NCBI GenBank assembly: GCA_905147135.1
Contig: LR990039.1
Coordinates: forward strand, 31,121,708-31,185,707
Origin: Blastobasis lacticolella
Taxonomy: Eukaryota; Arthropoda; Insecta; Lepidoptera; Blastobasidae
Direction of reading: 5' to 3'
DNA: 64,000 nucleotides
The notes under the pieces were generated by a model, which worked only from the letters and a program-made list of their open reading frames with translations, did no database searches and was not told where the DNA came from. The stretch's first letter is position 1. Each line of letters opens with the position of its first letter. Position numbers and translations under genes: made by a program. This document shows positions 33,235 to 44,469 of this stretch, in pieces.

Positions 33235-33520
33235 TTCTCACAATGACAAAGAACAGTTATTGTATTATGCTCATATTTCGCATTTGTTTGTAATCCTAGC
33301 GAAAATTACCTTATCTATTAATGATATGATGATATATATTTGAATATATTAATGATCTTTTACAAGTGTTTCCGAATTGAGAATGTATTAGCCTATAGTA
33401 AAATAAATAAAATACACCATTCTATTTTAAATGTGCACCTCTTCAAGGATATTGTATCTAGTTTAAGCGAATTGTATAACCCTGATCAGATTTAAACCCT
33501 AGATGAAAGAGATTATTTTG
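33235..33520 (+). pseudogene. Errantivirus-type envelope (baculovirus F-like) fragment, copy A, central part
   Basis: Reads DKEQLLYYAHISHLFVI and, after a frame change, RIENVLAYSKINKIHHSIL. The same two blocks occur at 37,738-37,900, and both resemble the stalk of the F-like envelope protein carried by insect errantiviruses (gypsy-group LTR retroelements). Broken by stops and frame changes. Confidence 0.55.
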
Positions 33521-34224
33521 ATAAATAGGTTCTTATTAAGCCGTTAATAATGTAGTTGTAGTTTTGAGAGTGCCGATTGTTTTCAAGTATTCCTATGATT
33601 TATACACTGTGTAGGATGTTACTGTTGATGTTTATTTTATTACTCACGGTTAAGACGACTTCTGATGAAAATGTTCCTTTAGCTTGTTGTCACTTTTATT
33701 CTCAATTTTTCCACCTTTATTAGTTTATTATGGGCATCTTTATTCTGTATATCAGACTACGTTGTTACTACGTTCTACTAATATTTTGATTTTAATAGAT
33801 TTTGGGGAATGACCTTTTGATATATAGACACTCAAATGATAAAAGTAATGATGGTTTCCGAATGAAAAGCAGGAGGCAATGGCGTGTGTCTCGATTCTTA
33901 CCTTCGTAACTTCTTGTTTTTAAATATTATGGATCCGGACGGGCCCCAATGTCTCAGAAGGGTGGGTTTGATTTATATGTAGTTTCCAATACGAATTATA
34001 CACATAAACCCGCATTTTTATTTGGAGCCTTTTGTTTTTTTACGCTGGACTTGTCATATGTTGTCATTGGGCAGACTTTTTATACTCAAAGGAGATTTTA
34101 ATATTTTTTATGCTCATCTTATTCTAGGTAACTGCTGGATCCAATCCCTCATCATAACTGCATGAATTATATCCTGGGCCGTCAAGCACGAGCCCGTCCG
34201 AAAATTAATATCATCCATTTCGGG
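33521..34224. other. No recognised gene between two errantivirus env parts
   Basis: About 700 bp of AT-rich sequence with no domain seen; with repeat R (34,225-34,880) it separates the central and C-terminal env parts of copy A, so it may be inserted material. Confidence 0.4.
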
Positions 34225-34880
34225 AAATAGCTGGCTGACCACGACCACTGGCTATCAAGACTTTATCTTCTTTTGTGCCAAATCGTTCTCGAACGCGTTT
34301 GAGCGAGGACCCGAGCCTTCGATAGAGAATTCCAGGCCTTTGGAAGGTTGTCTATATCGTAACCTGGAGTTACCCATTTCGTCATGAAAAAATAATTACT
34401 AGAAGATCGTCTCAAACCAATATATGCACATGGGTTGCAACAAATCATAACCTGAAGCCTCACACCAATAAATGCACATAGTTGCATCAATTTTCCTCCC
34501 CGTTAATTCCAAGCTGACGCAGTTGTTCAGCCAGTTTTCAAATTGTTCTTTTCGGCCAGACTAAACTTTATCGCGAGTGAAATATAGCTTTATCGTGAGT
34601 GAATACGTGTTCCAGCCCGGACAAGGTTACGTGAATATGACTCTTTTCTAACTGTTGTGCTTTACTTGTGTTTTTGATAACTTAAATTGTTGTAGATAGC
34701 TTTCGGACAGAATAATCATACCCACTACCCTGATTCTTTCGTTTTCTTTGTTCAAGAGGTCGGCTACCGACGTCCAGTTAGTTTCTCTCATAAAATAAGC
34801 TTGCTACTGACCTCTAACTGAGCATTCCTTTTTACAACTGAACCTGACCCAATGCTAGCAAGTTTTGTTACGTTACAACT
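34225..34880 (+). repeat. Dispersed repeat R, second copy
   Basis: Counterpart of 28,240-28,715, sharing TCAAGACTTTATCT, AAATCGTTCTCGAACG, GACCCGAGCCTT, GGACAAGGTTACGTG and a terminal GTTACGTTACA in the same order. Diverged and unclassified. Confidence 0.55.
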
Positions 34881-34944
34881 GTCCCCTTACTAATAAATAG
34901 AAATTAATCTGTATCCCCCCATATCCTTACACGGCAACCAATAC

Positions 34945-35530
34945 GTTCAAATATGTGTATCTCGAGGCAGAATGCCCCAAATCTATATAATGGTATGTCT
35001 GTGAACAGATCCACCAGGAAATATATTCAACATGCAAACTCACACCTATTTCCCTTTACAAGGAGGCTATATGACCAGCATTACGCTGTGACATTTCCTA
35101 AGCCCACCAAGGTACAGCTCAAATGTCAACAGGATCAGCATGTTGTTCTTGAAGGCAGCTTCGCCGTAACTATTCCGCAGCATTGCCTTCTATTCTTCTT
35201 CTTCATAAACAATAAGCTCCAAGGACAGCCTATGAAAATAACTTCAGTTCCACTACGTCAACAAAGTAATTAAATAATGACTAAAGCTCTATTGAGAGAC
35301 AGAATACTTTGGAAAACCTTATCCAAATTGATAAAATGCAATTAACCAGCATTTATCACGCAACCATACTTATGTTTATCGTAGATTTGATTACTATCGG
35401 TGTCCTTATTATATCATTTTACCGTCGCTACTGCCGCAAGCCAGAGATAATTGTGAAAGACAACATAGAGATGTCATTACCCCCTGACAACAATAAGGAC
35501 GCAACATTTTCAATAGACTTTTGCAATTAG
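34945..35530 (+). pseudogene. Errantivirus-type envelope fragment, copy A, C-terminus
   Basis: Two frames, 34,953-35,273 and 35,309-35,530. The first matches copy B at QHCLL and the K(I/M)TS.PL.QQ block. The second contains the membrane anchor (VDLITIGVLIISFY, flanked by RRYCRKPEIIVK) and ends CN just before a polypurine tract. In errantiviruses env is the third ORF, directly 5' of the 3' LTR, which matches this layout. Decayed by frameshifts. Confidence 0.65.
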
Positions 35531-35541
35531 TTGCTATTCTT

Positions 35542-35805
35542 AGGGGGAGATGTCATGTTGAAGCTACGCCGGGTTTATTTGCGGTCAAGACCGAGTGCAG
35601 TGTTAACCGTGTTGTGCAATCCTAAACGTATCGATTCATAACAAGTAATACAAGCCCGCAAGGGGCGCTTTCCTTACTCATCAATGGAATGGGTCGGACC
35701 GGACACTCGTAGTTTGTATTATTATAATGAATAAATTTCTAGTTTATAATAAATTTGCATTTTTTAAAGATCCTCCACCGCCGCTTAGATCCGATTCGCG
35801 CCCGA
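35542..35805 (+). repeat. Polypurine tract and LTR, errantivirus-like copy A
   Basis: A purine run TAGGGGGAGA at 35,541-35,550 is followed by TGTCATGTTGAAGCTACGCC, the likely LTR start at 35,551. Homology with the LTR of copy B (38,468-38,693) runs to about GATTCGCG at 35,803. The LTR carries TACAAGCCC and AATAAATTTCTAGTTTATAA, a possible polyadenylation region. Confidence 0.55.
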
Positions 35806-36159
35806 AAACGTAAAATACAACGGGAGCGAGCGGCACTGTGCGACGCGGGGGTGCGCAATCAGTGCCAAACGGTAATTGAAAAACAAACAGTGTTGAACGA
35901 AACATACCCTTTTTTTTGCTCCCGACGCAATGGAAATGGGCACCATCCGGCAGCGGTTGTGAGGGAGGAGGTGAACTCTTATGAGTACCAGCCGGCCGCC
36001 CGGACTGGTTATGCACGACTCGCCAAAAGAAAAACCTAGGCGCATACGTACTAAACACCCCCTGGGAGCACCTGTAGCCGGGAAGGCTTTCCAGGTCTCA
36101 TCGGATGCGACACCCCCAGGAACGGGGTGCGCTCAGCGTAACTCTTTATGGAGCATACG
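35806..36159. other. Unassigned GC-richer stretch
   Basis: Several overlapping open frames on both strands, none with a recognised domain. It lies between an LTR and a LINE remnant and may be 5' LTR-element or LINE leader sequence. Confidence 0.4.
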
Positions 36160-36665
36160 CTGGAGAAATTATAGCGAGACCCCAGAAGAAATTGTCCTCA
36201 TTCATATACGCATTTAGACATCTAAAAATGGTAACAAATTTAAAAACCGCACTCACAGCATATTATTCATATGTCCATTCTAGACTTGCATATGGAATAA
36301 CATTGTGTGGAAACTCTACAGATGTGGAAGATATCTTCATCCAACAGAAAAAATGTCTGAGAATTCTTACAAATATTAGTCCAATGGATTCCTGTAGACC
36401 CCAATTTATAAAGTACGGCATAGTAACAGTGACGTCATTGTATATTCTAGAGTCATATAAATTCGTAAGAAAACACGAGTACGAGTACTCACCTGTAACC
36501 TCCGTTAGACGAAACAATCGCAATGTTAACAAATTAAAAACACCTTTTTCTAAATTATCTATATTTACAAATGGTCCTCACGCTATGATGGTTAAAATTT
36601 ACAATCACATACCTAACAACATAACAAAACATTTAAAAATTTTTAGTCATTTACCAACAAACTGA
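36160..36665 (+). pseudogene. LINE reverse transcriptase C-terminal fragment (Jockey/CR1-like)
   Basis: Within the open frame 36,105-36,665 it reads LTAYYSYVHSRLAYGITLCG, then QQKKCLRILTNISPMDSCRP and LYILESYKFV, the hallmark region after the RT domain in Jockey/CR1-type LINEs (YGxxLWGNS; QKRxIRI). The 5' part of the ORF is not this domain. Truncated, with no RT catalytic core present. Confidence 0.7.
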
Positions 36666-36689
36666 AATATTTTCTAGTGCAAAAGTGTT

Positions 36690-37060
36690 ATTATGATATT
36701 AATGAATTTTGAGCTGGTCGTAGAAATGATTTAATTAGAGAAAATCTATATGGAACTTTAGTCTGGCGGTGTACCAAGAAACCCTGTAAAGGACAAATTG
36801 TAACGAATACTGAAAAAATGGTAATTATACGAGTCATGCTTGTATTCCTGATTATCAAAGCATTGATATAGAGAAAAAGCTGATTTATTTAAAAGAGAAG
36901 GTAAAGGATGACTACTGATCAATACCAGAAATGTATGAACAAGAAATAAGATAGTTCTTGACGGATTACGCAGATAAACTTCCACTTTTTTATAAAAAAA
37001 ACGATGCCCGTTACCGAGCACAAAAGAAGAGCAATGGAAAATGTGTCTTCGAACAAATTG
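36690..37060 (+). pseudogene. FLYWCH/MULE-type transposon N-terminal fragment
   Basis: The strand reads LIRENLYGTLVWRCTKKPC and KGQIVTNTEK, then KKLIYLKEKVKDDY and LTDYADKLPLFYKKNDARYR, interrupted by stops and a frame change. A W.C....C.G.I pattern followed by a helical linker is typical of the FLYWCH zinc finger and adjacent region of Mutator-like (MULE) transposases. The transposase domain is not found here; an unrelated MULE piece lies at 60,334-60,555. Confidence 0.45.
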
Positions 37061-37069
37061 AACTTACCA

Positions 37070-38393
37070 TAGTGTCGAACCAATAGAAACTGCAACGTAC
37101 TTTGTTAAAATAAAGTAACTTTTCTCACAATGACAATAGTAGTTTATGCAACTGTCATATAAAAGGGGGTATTAAAACATGAGTGTCTGATAGTTTTTTA
37201 GTGTTTTAATACCTAATTATATGCAGTTGCATACACTAATTTATCTCCACTCATATTTTTATGTTAAAATATCGTACCTATAATTTTCTTAACTTAGCTG
37301 GAAGTAAGCTGCGAGTCAGTTCTGTTGTATCTACGCGCCGAGGATATCAAGCGGCGGGAAATTCGCTTTACTACTTTCACATTTATTTATTTATTTGCTT
37401 AAACTAAGAAAAAACATTCACAAATACAAATTACAACAATTACAAAAAATATTCTGTTTAGCGGGAAAATAATTACACAGAATATAAACAGGAAAATTTA
37501 AATTTTGAATTTGAATTTGTTAAAGACATCTAAGTATTCAGCCTACATTACGCCGAGTCCCAGCGCCCGACAAAAAAATAAAAAATAAAAGTGTTGCATA
37601 ATGATTAAAAATTTCTTTTACGGTACAGCTGTAATGAAAATAGTATGGGAAATGCTGTATCGAAAAGTAATTTTTTAATATTTTATAGTCTGGCGTGAAA
37701 AAAGTGTACCCTTAAACGATTGTTTTCGAATATGTAATTGGAACATTACGCTATGAGTGTAGATAAAGAACAGTTATTGCATTATGCACATATATCGCAA
37801 TTGTTTGTAATCCTTAGAACAAATACTACTTTTCTTTTAGAAGAGCTTTCCCGAATTGAAAACGTATTAGCCTATAGTAAAATAAATAAAGTACACAGAA
37901 ACAGATTCAACATGCAAACTCACACCTATTTCCCTTTACAAGGAGGCTCTAATTGAGCTAGATAACCAGCATTATGCTGTGAAGTTTTCTAAGCCCACCA
38001 AGGTACAGTTCAAATGTCAACAGGATGAGCATGTCGTCCTCGATGGCCCGTAACTATTCCGCAGCATTGCCTTTTGAAGAGCACGGAGTTCACCCTTATT
38101 AACACCAACAATAAGCTGCGAGGACAGCCTCTGAAAATAACTTCATTTCCACTATGTCAACAAACTAATGAAATAAAAGGACTCACACTGAAGATGAGCT
38201 CAATAAACTTAGATGATTTAAGCTTTATTGAGAGACAGATTACTTTGGAAAATCCAATCCAAATTGATAAAATGCAATCAACCAGCATACCTATGTATAT
38301 CGTAGGTTTGATTACTATCGGTGTCCTTATCATATTATTTTACCATCGCTACAGCCGCAAGCCGGAGATAATTGTGAAAGAAAACATATATTA
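37070..38393 (+). pseudogene. Errantivirus-type envelope fragment, copy B
   Basis: Two env blocks: 37,738-37,900 (DKEQLLHYAHISQLFVILRT; IENVLAYSKINKVH) and 38,074-38,394 (KSTEFTLINTNNKLRGQPLK; SSINLDDLSFIERQITLENP; membrane segment MYIVGLITIGVLIILFY then HRYSRKPEII). The nucleotide stretch ATACTTTGTTAAAATTAAGTAAC before block A at 33,205 has its counterpart at 37,098. It is split from the rest by ~630 bp of foreign sequence (37,135-37,760). An F-like fusion protein is the role of the family. Both copies are defective. Confidence 0.65.
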
Positions 38394-38467
38394 GTAATTT
38401 CCCTCCTAACAACAAAAAGGACGTAACATTTTCAATAGAATTTTGCAAATAGTTGCTATTCTTAAGG

Positions 38468-38693
38468 TGTCATATTTAAGCTACGCCGAGTTCATTTGAG
38501 TTCATCTTAACCGTATTGATTCATAAAAAGTAATACAAGCCCTTGGGCGCCTTCCTTACACATCAATCGAGCGGATCGAACAAATGTAGTTTGTATTATT
38601 TTAATTAATAAATTCTTAGTTTATAATCTATTTGTATTTTTTAAGAGATCTTTCACTGCCGGTTAGATCTGATTCGCGTTATGTATGATCAGC
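38468..38693 (+). repeat. LTR, errantivirus-like copy B
   Basis: TGTCATATTTAAGCTACGCC starts 14 bp after the TAG of the env tail region, parallel to 35,551. TAATACAAGCCC and TTAATTAATAAATTCTTAG match the copy A LTR. The polypurine tract is degraded (CTTAAGG). Confidence 0.5.
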
Positions 38694-38909
38694 CAGAGTA
38701 ATTGTCAAGACTAATCAATAGGGGCCCAGGCCTACCAAAAATACACACACAAAAACTTTGGCATTTATAATATTAGTAAGGTTGCCCAAATATGTAAACG
38801 CTACTGAGACCATTTCAAATCAAATCCAAATAACCTCTTCCATGCAAACATACAGCTAGAATACAGCATAGTAGGAACGTACGGTCATATGTGCGGCCTT
38901 GATGCGGCA

Positions 38910-39150
38910 CTGCGGCCATGTACTAATGACTCTTTTCTGAGTTATGTACATTAGTTGAATGATAACCGATGCTCTTACGGTGAGGGAAAACATCGTGGTG
39001 AAAACTGCCCAGTCAGGCGACTGAATATGTAACCATGATCCAATCTGGTCAGGCTCCCCTGATAGCATGGACACTGAGGTCAGATGGCAGTCGCTCCACT
39101 GTTATTATCTGATGCTAAACCCTCGATCGAGGTCAAGGTGAACCCCGGGC
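38910..39150 (+). repeat. tRNA-derived SINE body, 5'-truncated
   Basis: Shares ACTCTTTTCTGAGTTATGTA, GAGGGAAAACATCGTG, CAGGCGACTGAATATG and CATGATCCAATCTGGTCAGG with copies at 43,385, 46,560, 50,762, 53,165 and 57,840. The tRNA-like head is mostly missing. Confidence 0.75.
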
Positions 39151-39787
39151 CTTAAATATACATCTTATATCATATCATATCATCATATAAATCTTAAATA
39201 TATACATTTCTTGCCTTTTTTTGCGGCAAATTTAGTTACTAAGTTATCTTATAACTGAAGATGATTTCAGTTTTTCTAGTGTTTCTGTCTCTATTGACAA
39301 TACTGACAGGTCTGAGAGTCGTTCCTGGCTCATTAAAGTCCTAAGATAGTTTTTTATCAATTTAAGTTTCGAAAAACTTCGTTCAGCTGTGGCAGATGTA
39401 ACCGGAAGGGTCAAAAATGGACAGCATGCTGTTATTACCTCCGGAAAACTGGATGCAAGGCCATTAAATTTTATCAATAATAATTCCGTGAGTTCCTTAA
39501 TGAAATGAATTTTCTCAATTTCAGATTTTAAGCATGCCTTTAAACCAATTAGTTGTTCATAAAGTTGAACTGATATGTCGTTACTGTATTTGGTAGACAG
39601 TTTTAGGGCATACTCTTTTATTATTTCATTTGAAGTACATAAGAGTTTCGCTGGTTGTAACACTTCGAACGTATTACTCAGATCACAGAGGCTTTGAAAT
39701 CTTTGTTTAGTTTGAGAAATTAATATATCTAAAACAAAATAGTATACATTAACTTTGAAGAATATTTCGGGGTCTGAAATCCGCTCA

Positions 39788-40045
39788 CATCACAGCCCGT
39801 AACAGTCCACTGCAGGACTTAGGGTCTCTCCCACGTAAGGGGAGGTTATTGCCATAATCTCCACGCTTGGCAGGCGGGTTGGATATCGCAGTGTTTAAAT
39901 ATAACAATGGAAAATGCTGCTGCCCATTTTCCAGACTACGGAGACTGTTGATCTTTTGCCTCGAAAACATTAGTCGCCTCGTACGACACCCATGAGTGTA
40001 AGAGGTTGGTGCTATTCTACTCTGCCGGACACCATACGGCCAAAA
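39788..40045 (-). mobile_element. SINE-like/LINE-3'-end repeat with 13-bp target duplication inside the hAT gene
   Basis: Flanked by TGAAATCCGCTCA at 39,775-39,787 and 40,046-40,058. On the minus strand it contains GTGGAGATTATGGCAATAACC and CCTAAGTCCTGCAGTGGACT, ending in a CTGTGATG tail. A related copy is at 44,470-44,830 on the plus strand. The perfect duplication indicates target-primed insertion after the hAT copy had landed. Confidence 0.85.
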
Positions 40046-40875
40046 TGAAATCCGCTCATCTTCACATAATTCACCAAAAAAACGCTTCGTCATTTTTCTT
40101 CCCTAATTTTTAAAACATCTGGTACACCCCATTCTTTTGCTAGATCTTTGGACTCTTTACGCAAATCAAGAAATGCATTTAGGTTTCGTTTATTGCCTTA
40201 GTCTTTTAACAAGATTGCTTAGTAAAATACTAGCCTTTTGTAGGTCATTATCTTCATGCTGAAGCGCTTTAGAGATAGGATTAACGATGTCAAACAACGA
40301 AGAAAAAAAGGCGACAAGCAGTATATATTCGTAATTCTCTAAAATATTAATTATATTTTTAGTGGAAATTAAATTTATTTGATATAACGTTTTCATTATT
40401 AATGAATAATTTTTCCTTATGGCTGACAAAGCATCATTTCTAGAAGACCATCGAGTGGGACAAACCTTTTTAAGAGTGATTTTATATTTTACTGAGGAAT
40501 CGTTACTTAACATTGACCAGCGTTTTATACTGTTGGCAAAAAATGTGTATATTTTTTTTAGATTATCGAAAAATGTTGACACTTCAGGAACACGTTTTGC
40601 AGCATCATTTAAAATTAAATTTAGTGCGTGTGAAGCACAATGAACATAATCGGCATTTGGGGCATGTTCTTTAATAAGGACTTGTAGTCCTCCATACGCT
40701 CCCGACATAACATTTGCTCCATCATATTCCTTCCCCTTTACATTTGCACAAATCAATACCATATTCTTTTATACTTTTTAAAATTTCAGAATTAGGTCCT
40801 TCTGCAGTACCATCGGCTACAGATATAAACCCCAAAAAGGACTCGCAGATTTTTATTTCTTTAGGTATATGATTA

Positions 40876-41665
40876 CACAGGCCTACAAAAAAAAATTTTT
40901 TGTTTGGTGCCTCTAATTCTATGTTATAATTTGGTTAATTAGTCCGCAAGACGTCATGGTTAGCTGTCAAAATCGCGAAGCTACGTTCAGGTTTGTATCG
41001 ATCGGTCATAACCTAAAAAATGTATTTTATTATAATTAATGTCATTATAGTCAATTAATTTCTTTGATTAAATGATAATATCGATATGGCGTCGTCGAGA
41101 AGGTGTTGTGTAAATAATCCAAATACATTTTGTTATATTTGTGGTGAATATGTAGTAAAAAAGTTTAGAAAACCTATAATAGATGCAGTGAAGAAGACAT
41201 ACGTTGATTACTTTAATATAGAGATGAATGCTCTGGACAAACCGTGGGTTCCAAACATTGTGTGCAAGTTGTGTAGTGAACATTTAAGACAGTGGGCAAA
41301 CGGTAAACGTAATCATTTTAAGTATAGTGTGCCGATGATTTGGACAGAACCGAAAAATCACATTGATGACTGTTATTTTTGTGTTGTAGAATTACGTGGT
41401 ATAAACAAAAGAAAAATGACATATCCTGATCCTAGCTTCTAACCTGTAAAATTATGAGTAATTAAATGTATTTAAATGTTTCGAATTAAATGTTCTTTTG
41501 TTTTTTAAATAAATTTATTAAATGTTATTTAATTTATTTATCCTTGCGAAATCTCGAAAACTACACGTAGCATTAAAAAAGTAAGTATCAATTTTTTATC
41601 AGGGTACCGAACGTACTTGAAATCTGTTTTATTTTTAGCGGCACCAAAATCATTGTAGGCCTGTG
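40876..41665. mobile_element. 790-bp DNA element with terminal inverted repeats and TTA target duplication
   Basis: Ends are CACAGGCCTACAA...TTTGGTGCC at 40,876-40,911 and its inverse GGCACCAAAATCATTGTAGG...CCTGTG at 41,640-41,665. TTA flanks both sides (40,873-40,875; 41,666-41,668). Removing the element and one TTA rejoins the hAT reading frame exactly (ITENN then HIPKEIK), strong evidence for a precise insertion. A 3-bp TWA target fits PIF/Harbinger-like elements, although the ends do not start with the usual GG. The interior holds one intact ORF (41,086-41,442) rather than a transposase. Confidence 0.8.
41086..41442 (+). CDS. 118-residue Cys-rich zinc-finger-like protein inside the 790-bp element
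   Basis: Starts MASSRRCCVNNPNTFCYICG and ends YPDPSF. Paired cysteines FCYICGEY (15-22), VCKLCSEHLR (59-68) and DDCYFC (92-97) look like zinc ligands. A KPW.P..VC..C..HL.QW pattern is one I know from insect proteins of unknown function that are associated with repeats. The frame is intact although the surrounding hAT gene is heavily decayed. ATG at 41,086 follows an AT-rich leader; TAA at 41,440. It is too short to be a transposase; it could be a captured host DNA-binding module, the remnant of a longer gene, or a true small accessory ORF. Confidence 0.6.
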   Translation: MASSRRCCVNNPNTFCYICGEYVVKKFRKPIIDAVKKTYVDYFNIEMNALDKPWVPNIVCKLCSEHLRQWANGKRNHFKYSVPMIWTEPKNHIDDCYFCVVELRGINKRKMTYPDPSF

Positions 41666-43024
41666 TTATTATTTTCTGTAATCGAAATGTATCGAAAAAC
41701 TACAGAAAGTTGGTCAATTTTTAACAGGTCTTGTGTTGTATCCAAAATGATCGCCAGAAATTGAGCTTTTATCATTTTTAAAACAATATTTTCCCTAACT
41801 GCGGTACCAATTTATTATCTCATTTTGAATCGTTGGGCTTAAATAATTGATTTCACCTTTCGGCTTTAAAAGAAGTTCTTTTAAAATAGGATCGTAATTA
41901 GATACTAAACGTAAAATTGACATAAAATTTCCAGATTAAGACTCATGGCCTCTTAAACGTAAATTGCAAGACGCTAACGTGAGTATAACATTAATTATAC
42001 GTTGCAATACATCTCGCCAGAATGTTATTTGGCTGTTGATTTCACTTTGCAATAAAATATCCATAGTCGTTCCTTGTAACCAATTATTGTAAGATATAGC
42101 TGCATTAATATGCTGCTGAGACTTTTCGTGGTCAGTTACACATTGCGTATAATTACTTTTTACGGAAACACCGTTAACCCATGCGGAGGAGTACAATTTG
42201 CTTTGTCGATCTGCTAACAACCAACAGAAGTGGCAATATGACTGGTTTAAAATATTAGAGTAACATAACCAGGGCTTTGAAATTTTTATACCAGCCTTAT
42301 TTAAATATGTTTAATAATAGGCCGAGAAACAGCGCTTCGTTTCTGGACCCTTGGGAAATGGTCCTTGTGGTTAAATAGGCCCAATTTAAAAATTATGTTG
42401 CGTTCGTATTCAGTAAGGCTGTCACCAAAATTTCCTCTATCTGACAAAGAAAACATATTAGCAAATTCTTCAGACGGGTGAATATCTAATGAGCAACGTG
42501 CTTCAGAAGAAGAAGGCATGTCATGAAATTCTTCAGACTGTTTAAGATCATCGTTATTGGTTTGTTCTATTTTCGGGTGGATTTCTAATGGACAATGGTC
42601 TCCAGGAGAATCTTAAAATACAATTAAATAAAATTCATACATAAGTACCACGCAAGCGAGCGATGCTCCTCAACTCTAAGCCAAACATGTTAACAGTATT
42701 CATAATTATGTACCTATGAAATATAAGTTGTGTATTTCCGCGACGAAGTAAAACGTGTACCTATGTAGACATAGGTCGCCGTAGAGGGCGTAGCCAATAG
42801 TGGCTGGCCCGTGCATTCGTGCGCTAATATACCACCTTTGGAACAGAATGGAACAATTTCGATGCAGTTTTCTCTATTTGTAAGCCAGTTTAATCGAGAC
42901 TGTTTTTGTTTATTTCATTAGAATCAGTTCAGGGGTTTCCTGGAAACCCCGGACCGCGAAAACGTACACAGAAAACTCCTACTTACGTTATTATAATTAA
43001 TAGGTATGTAGGAGGCACCTAGTT

Positions 43025-43190
43025 TTAGCGGTGAAGCCCAAGAAGCGATGGATTGACATCGCCGTGTCGGATGCGAGAGCCAATGGCTTACGTCGAGAGG
43101 ATGCCCAAGACCAGGCAAAATAGAGGAGAATGAGTCAGAAAGCGGGCCCTGGCAGAAGCCGGGACTGACCGCTCGGATGATGATGAAGAC
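43025..43190 (+). pseudogene. RTE-type LINE C-terminal relic in the hAT intron
   Basis: Reads KPKKRWIDIAVSDARANGLR, then EDAQDQAK and a stop, then WQKPGLTARM, with the ATGATGATGA tail typical of these repeats. Same C-terminal family as 27,184-27,300. Confidence 0.6.
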
Positions 43191-43384
43191 GTAGGGAGAT
43201 ACCTAGTTTTAGAATTGTTTTTGAATTTTCTAAGATGGTGTGTGTATTCATGTGTGTAAATGGCTATTGAAGTAAACATTTTGTTTCATAGACTATTTAC
43301 AAACAATAACAAAACTTTTAACCACAACCAACTTTTCAAGAACAAAGCCATTTTTAGTTTAAACCATTGCAGTGATCTGGTCCC

Positions 43385-43625
43385 GGTTGTGCTGTCGCGC
43401 GCGGGGCCTTAGCCTTGATCTAGGATTTGGCAAATCAGGAAATTAAAACGGAGTTACAGCCATCTGATCTCCGTGACCCTGTTAACAGGGTAACCTGACC
43501 AGATTGGATCATGGTTACACATTCAGTCGCCTGAATATGCAGGTTTCATCACGGTCATTTCCCTCAAAATAAGAGCATCGGTTAGTGTACCTACAATGTA
43601 AATAACCTAGAAAAAGTTATTATAT
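43385..43625 (-). repeat. tRNA-derived SINE body, inverted
   Basis: Contains TGACCAGATTGGATCATGGT and CATTCAGTCGCCTGAATATG, the inverse of the SINE at 38,910. Diverged; head not visible. Confidence 0.7.
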
Positions 43626-44469
43626 TAGTTTCATTTGCACTATATTTTCGAAACATACATGCTAATAAAAATAGGACTGCGTAAGTTTTGTGTCGCTTTT
43701 GACTTGGCTTTGAGAGGTAAGTAAGCAAAATGTCGTTTAATTAGAATTTGTAATCAAGATTACTCCCAGCTACAGAAATGATAATTAAAGTTATCCTTCA
43801 TTAAACATAAGCAATATCACTGTCTTTTAATAACAGTCATGAAACGTGACAGCACGAAGAATTTATTAAGTAGCTGAAAATATTATTTCTGCAACTAACT
43901 AGCGGTTAGTGAGGTAGGAGCGATTACTACCATCCATGTCTATTACACACCAGCCGCCATTGCGTACTTATAACATTTGAAATAGGTAAGAATTGTTTTC
44001 TGTGTAGATGTAGTGTAGATAGATAGGTATTTAGCACTTACCATTGCAATGTAAATCACTTACAGAATCTGATTGTTGAAAAAATGAAGAAATGTTGGGC
44101 AATTTTGTCTGTTTACTTTTTCTTTTCATAGCTCCACTATGATAATCTCTTTTTCTTTCAGTCATTTTTTCACAAATTAAATTCTTTTACGAAAATAAAA
44201 TTTTTGATAATCGCGCGCGTATCAAACGGATTGATTTTTATTAGTTCATCCTCAATAGGATAGGCAAAGGAAGAAGTCAACTATACAGCCTTGTCATGTT
44301 CTGGTGTTTTTCGCGTTGTAGTTCATCTTCAAGCAAGAAGGAAAGGATTCATTCAACCATACAGCCTTATCATATTTTGATGTTTGGTGAAGCCAAGTCT
44401 TTTTTCCAGTATTTGCTATATTTTTTTTCGAGTAGCAGTATAAAGTAGATAACTTAATAAAACAATCTT

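Larger units (their letters stand above)
39244..44165 (-). pseudogene. Decayed hAT-family transposase gene (TTF/ZMYM-type with hAT dimerisation domain)
   Basis: Read on the minus strand, exon 1 (44,165-44,064) starts MTERKRDYHSGAMKRKSKQT and ends at a GTAAGT donor. After a ~1.45-kb intron, 42,611-42,300 carries an acidic segment and, in another frame, GPFPKGPETKRCFS, the TTF-type zinc-finger region. 42,220-41,936, ~41,930-41,668 (GNFMSILRLVSNYDP; KMIKAQFLAIILDTTQD), 40,870-40,190 (FLGFISVADGTAEG; KEYDGANVMSGAYGG; VHCASHALNL) and 39,663-39,244 (LPVTSATAERSFSKL, the hAT dimerisation domain) follow. The family cuts and pastes DNA with 8-bp target duplications. Several frameshifts and two insertions break it. 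No terminal repeats found. Confidence 0.75.
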
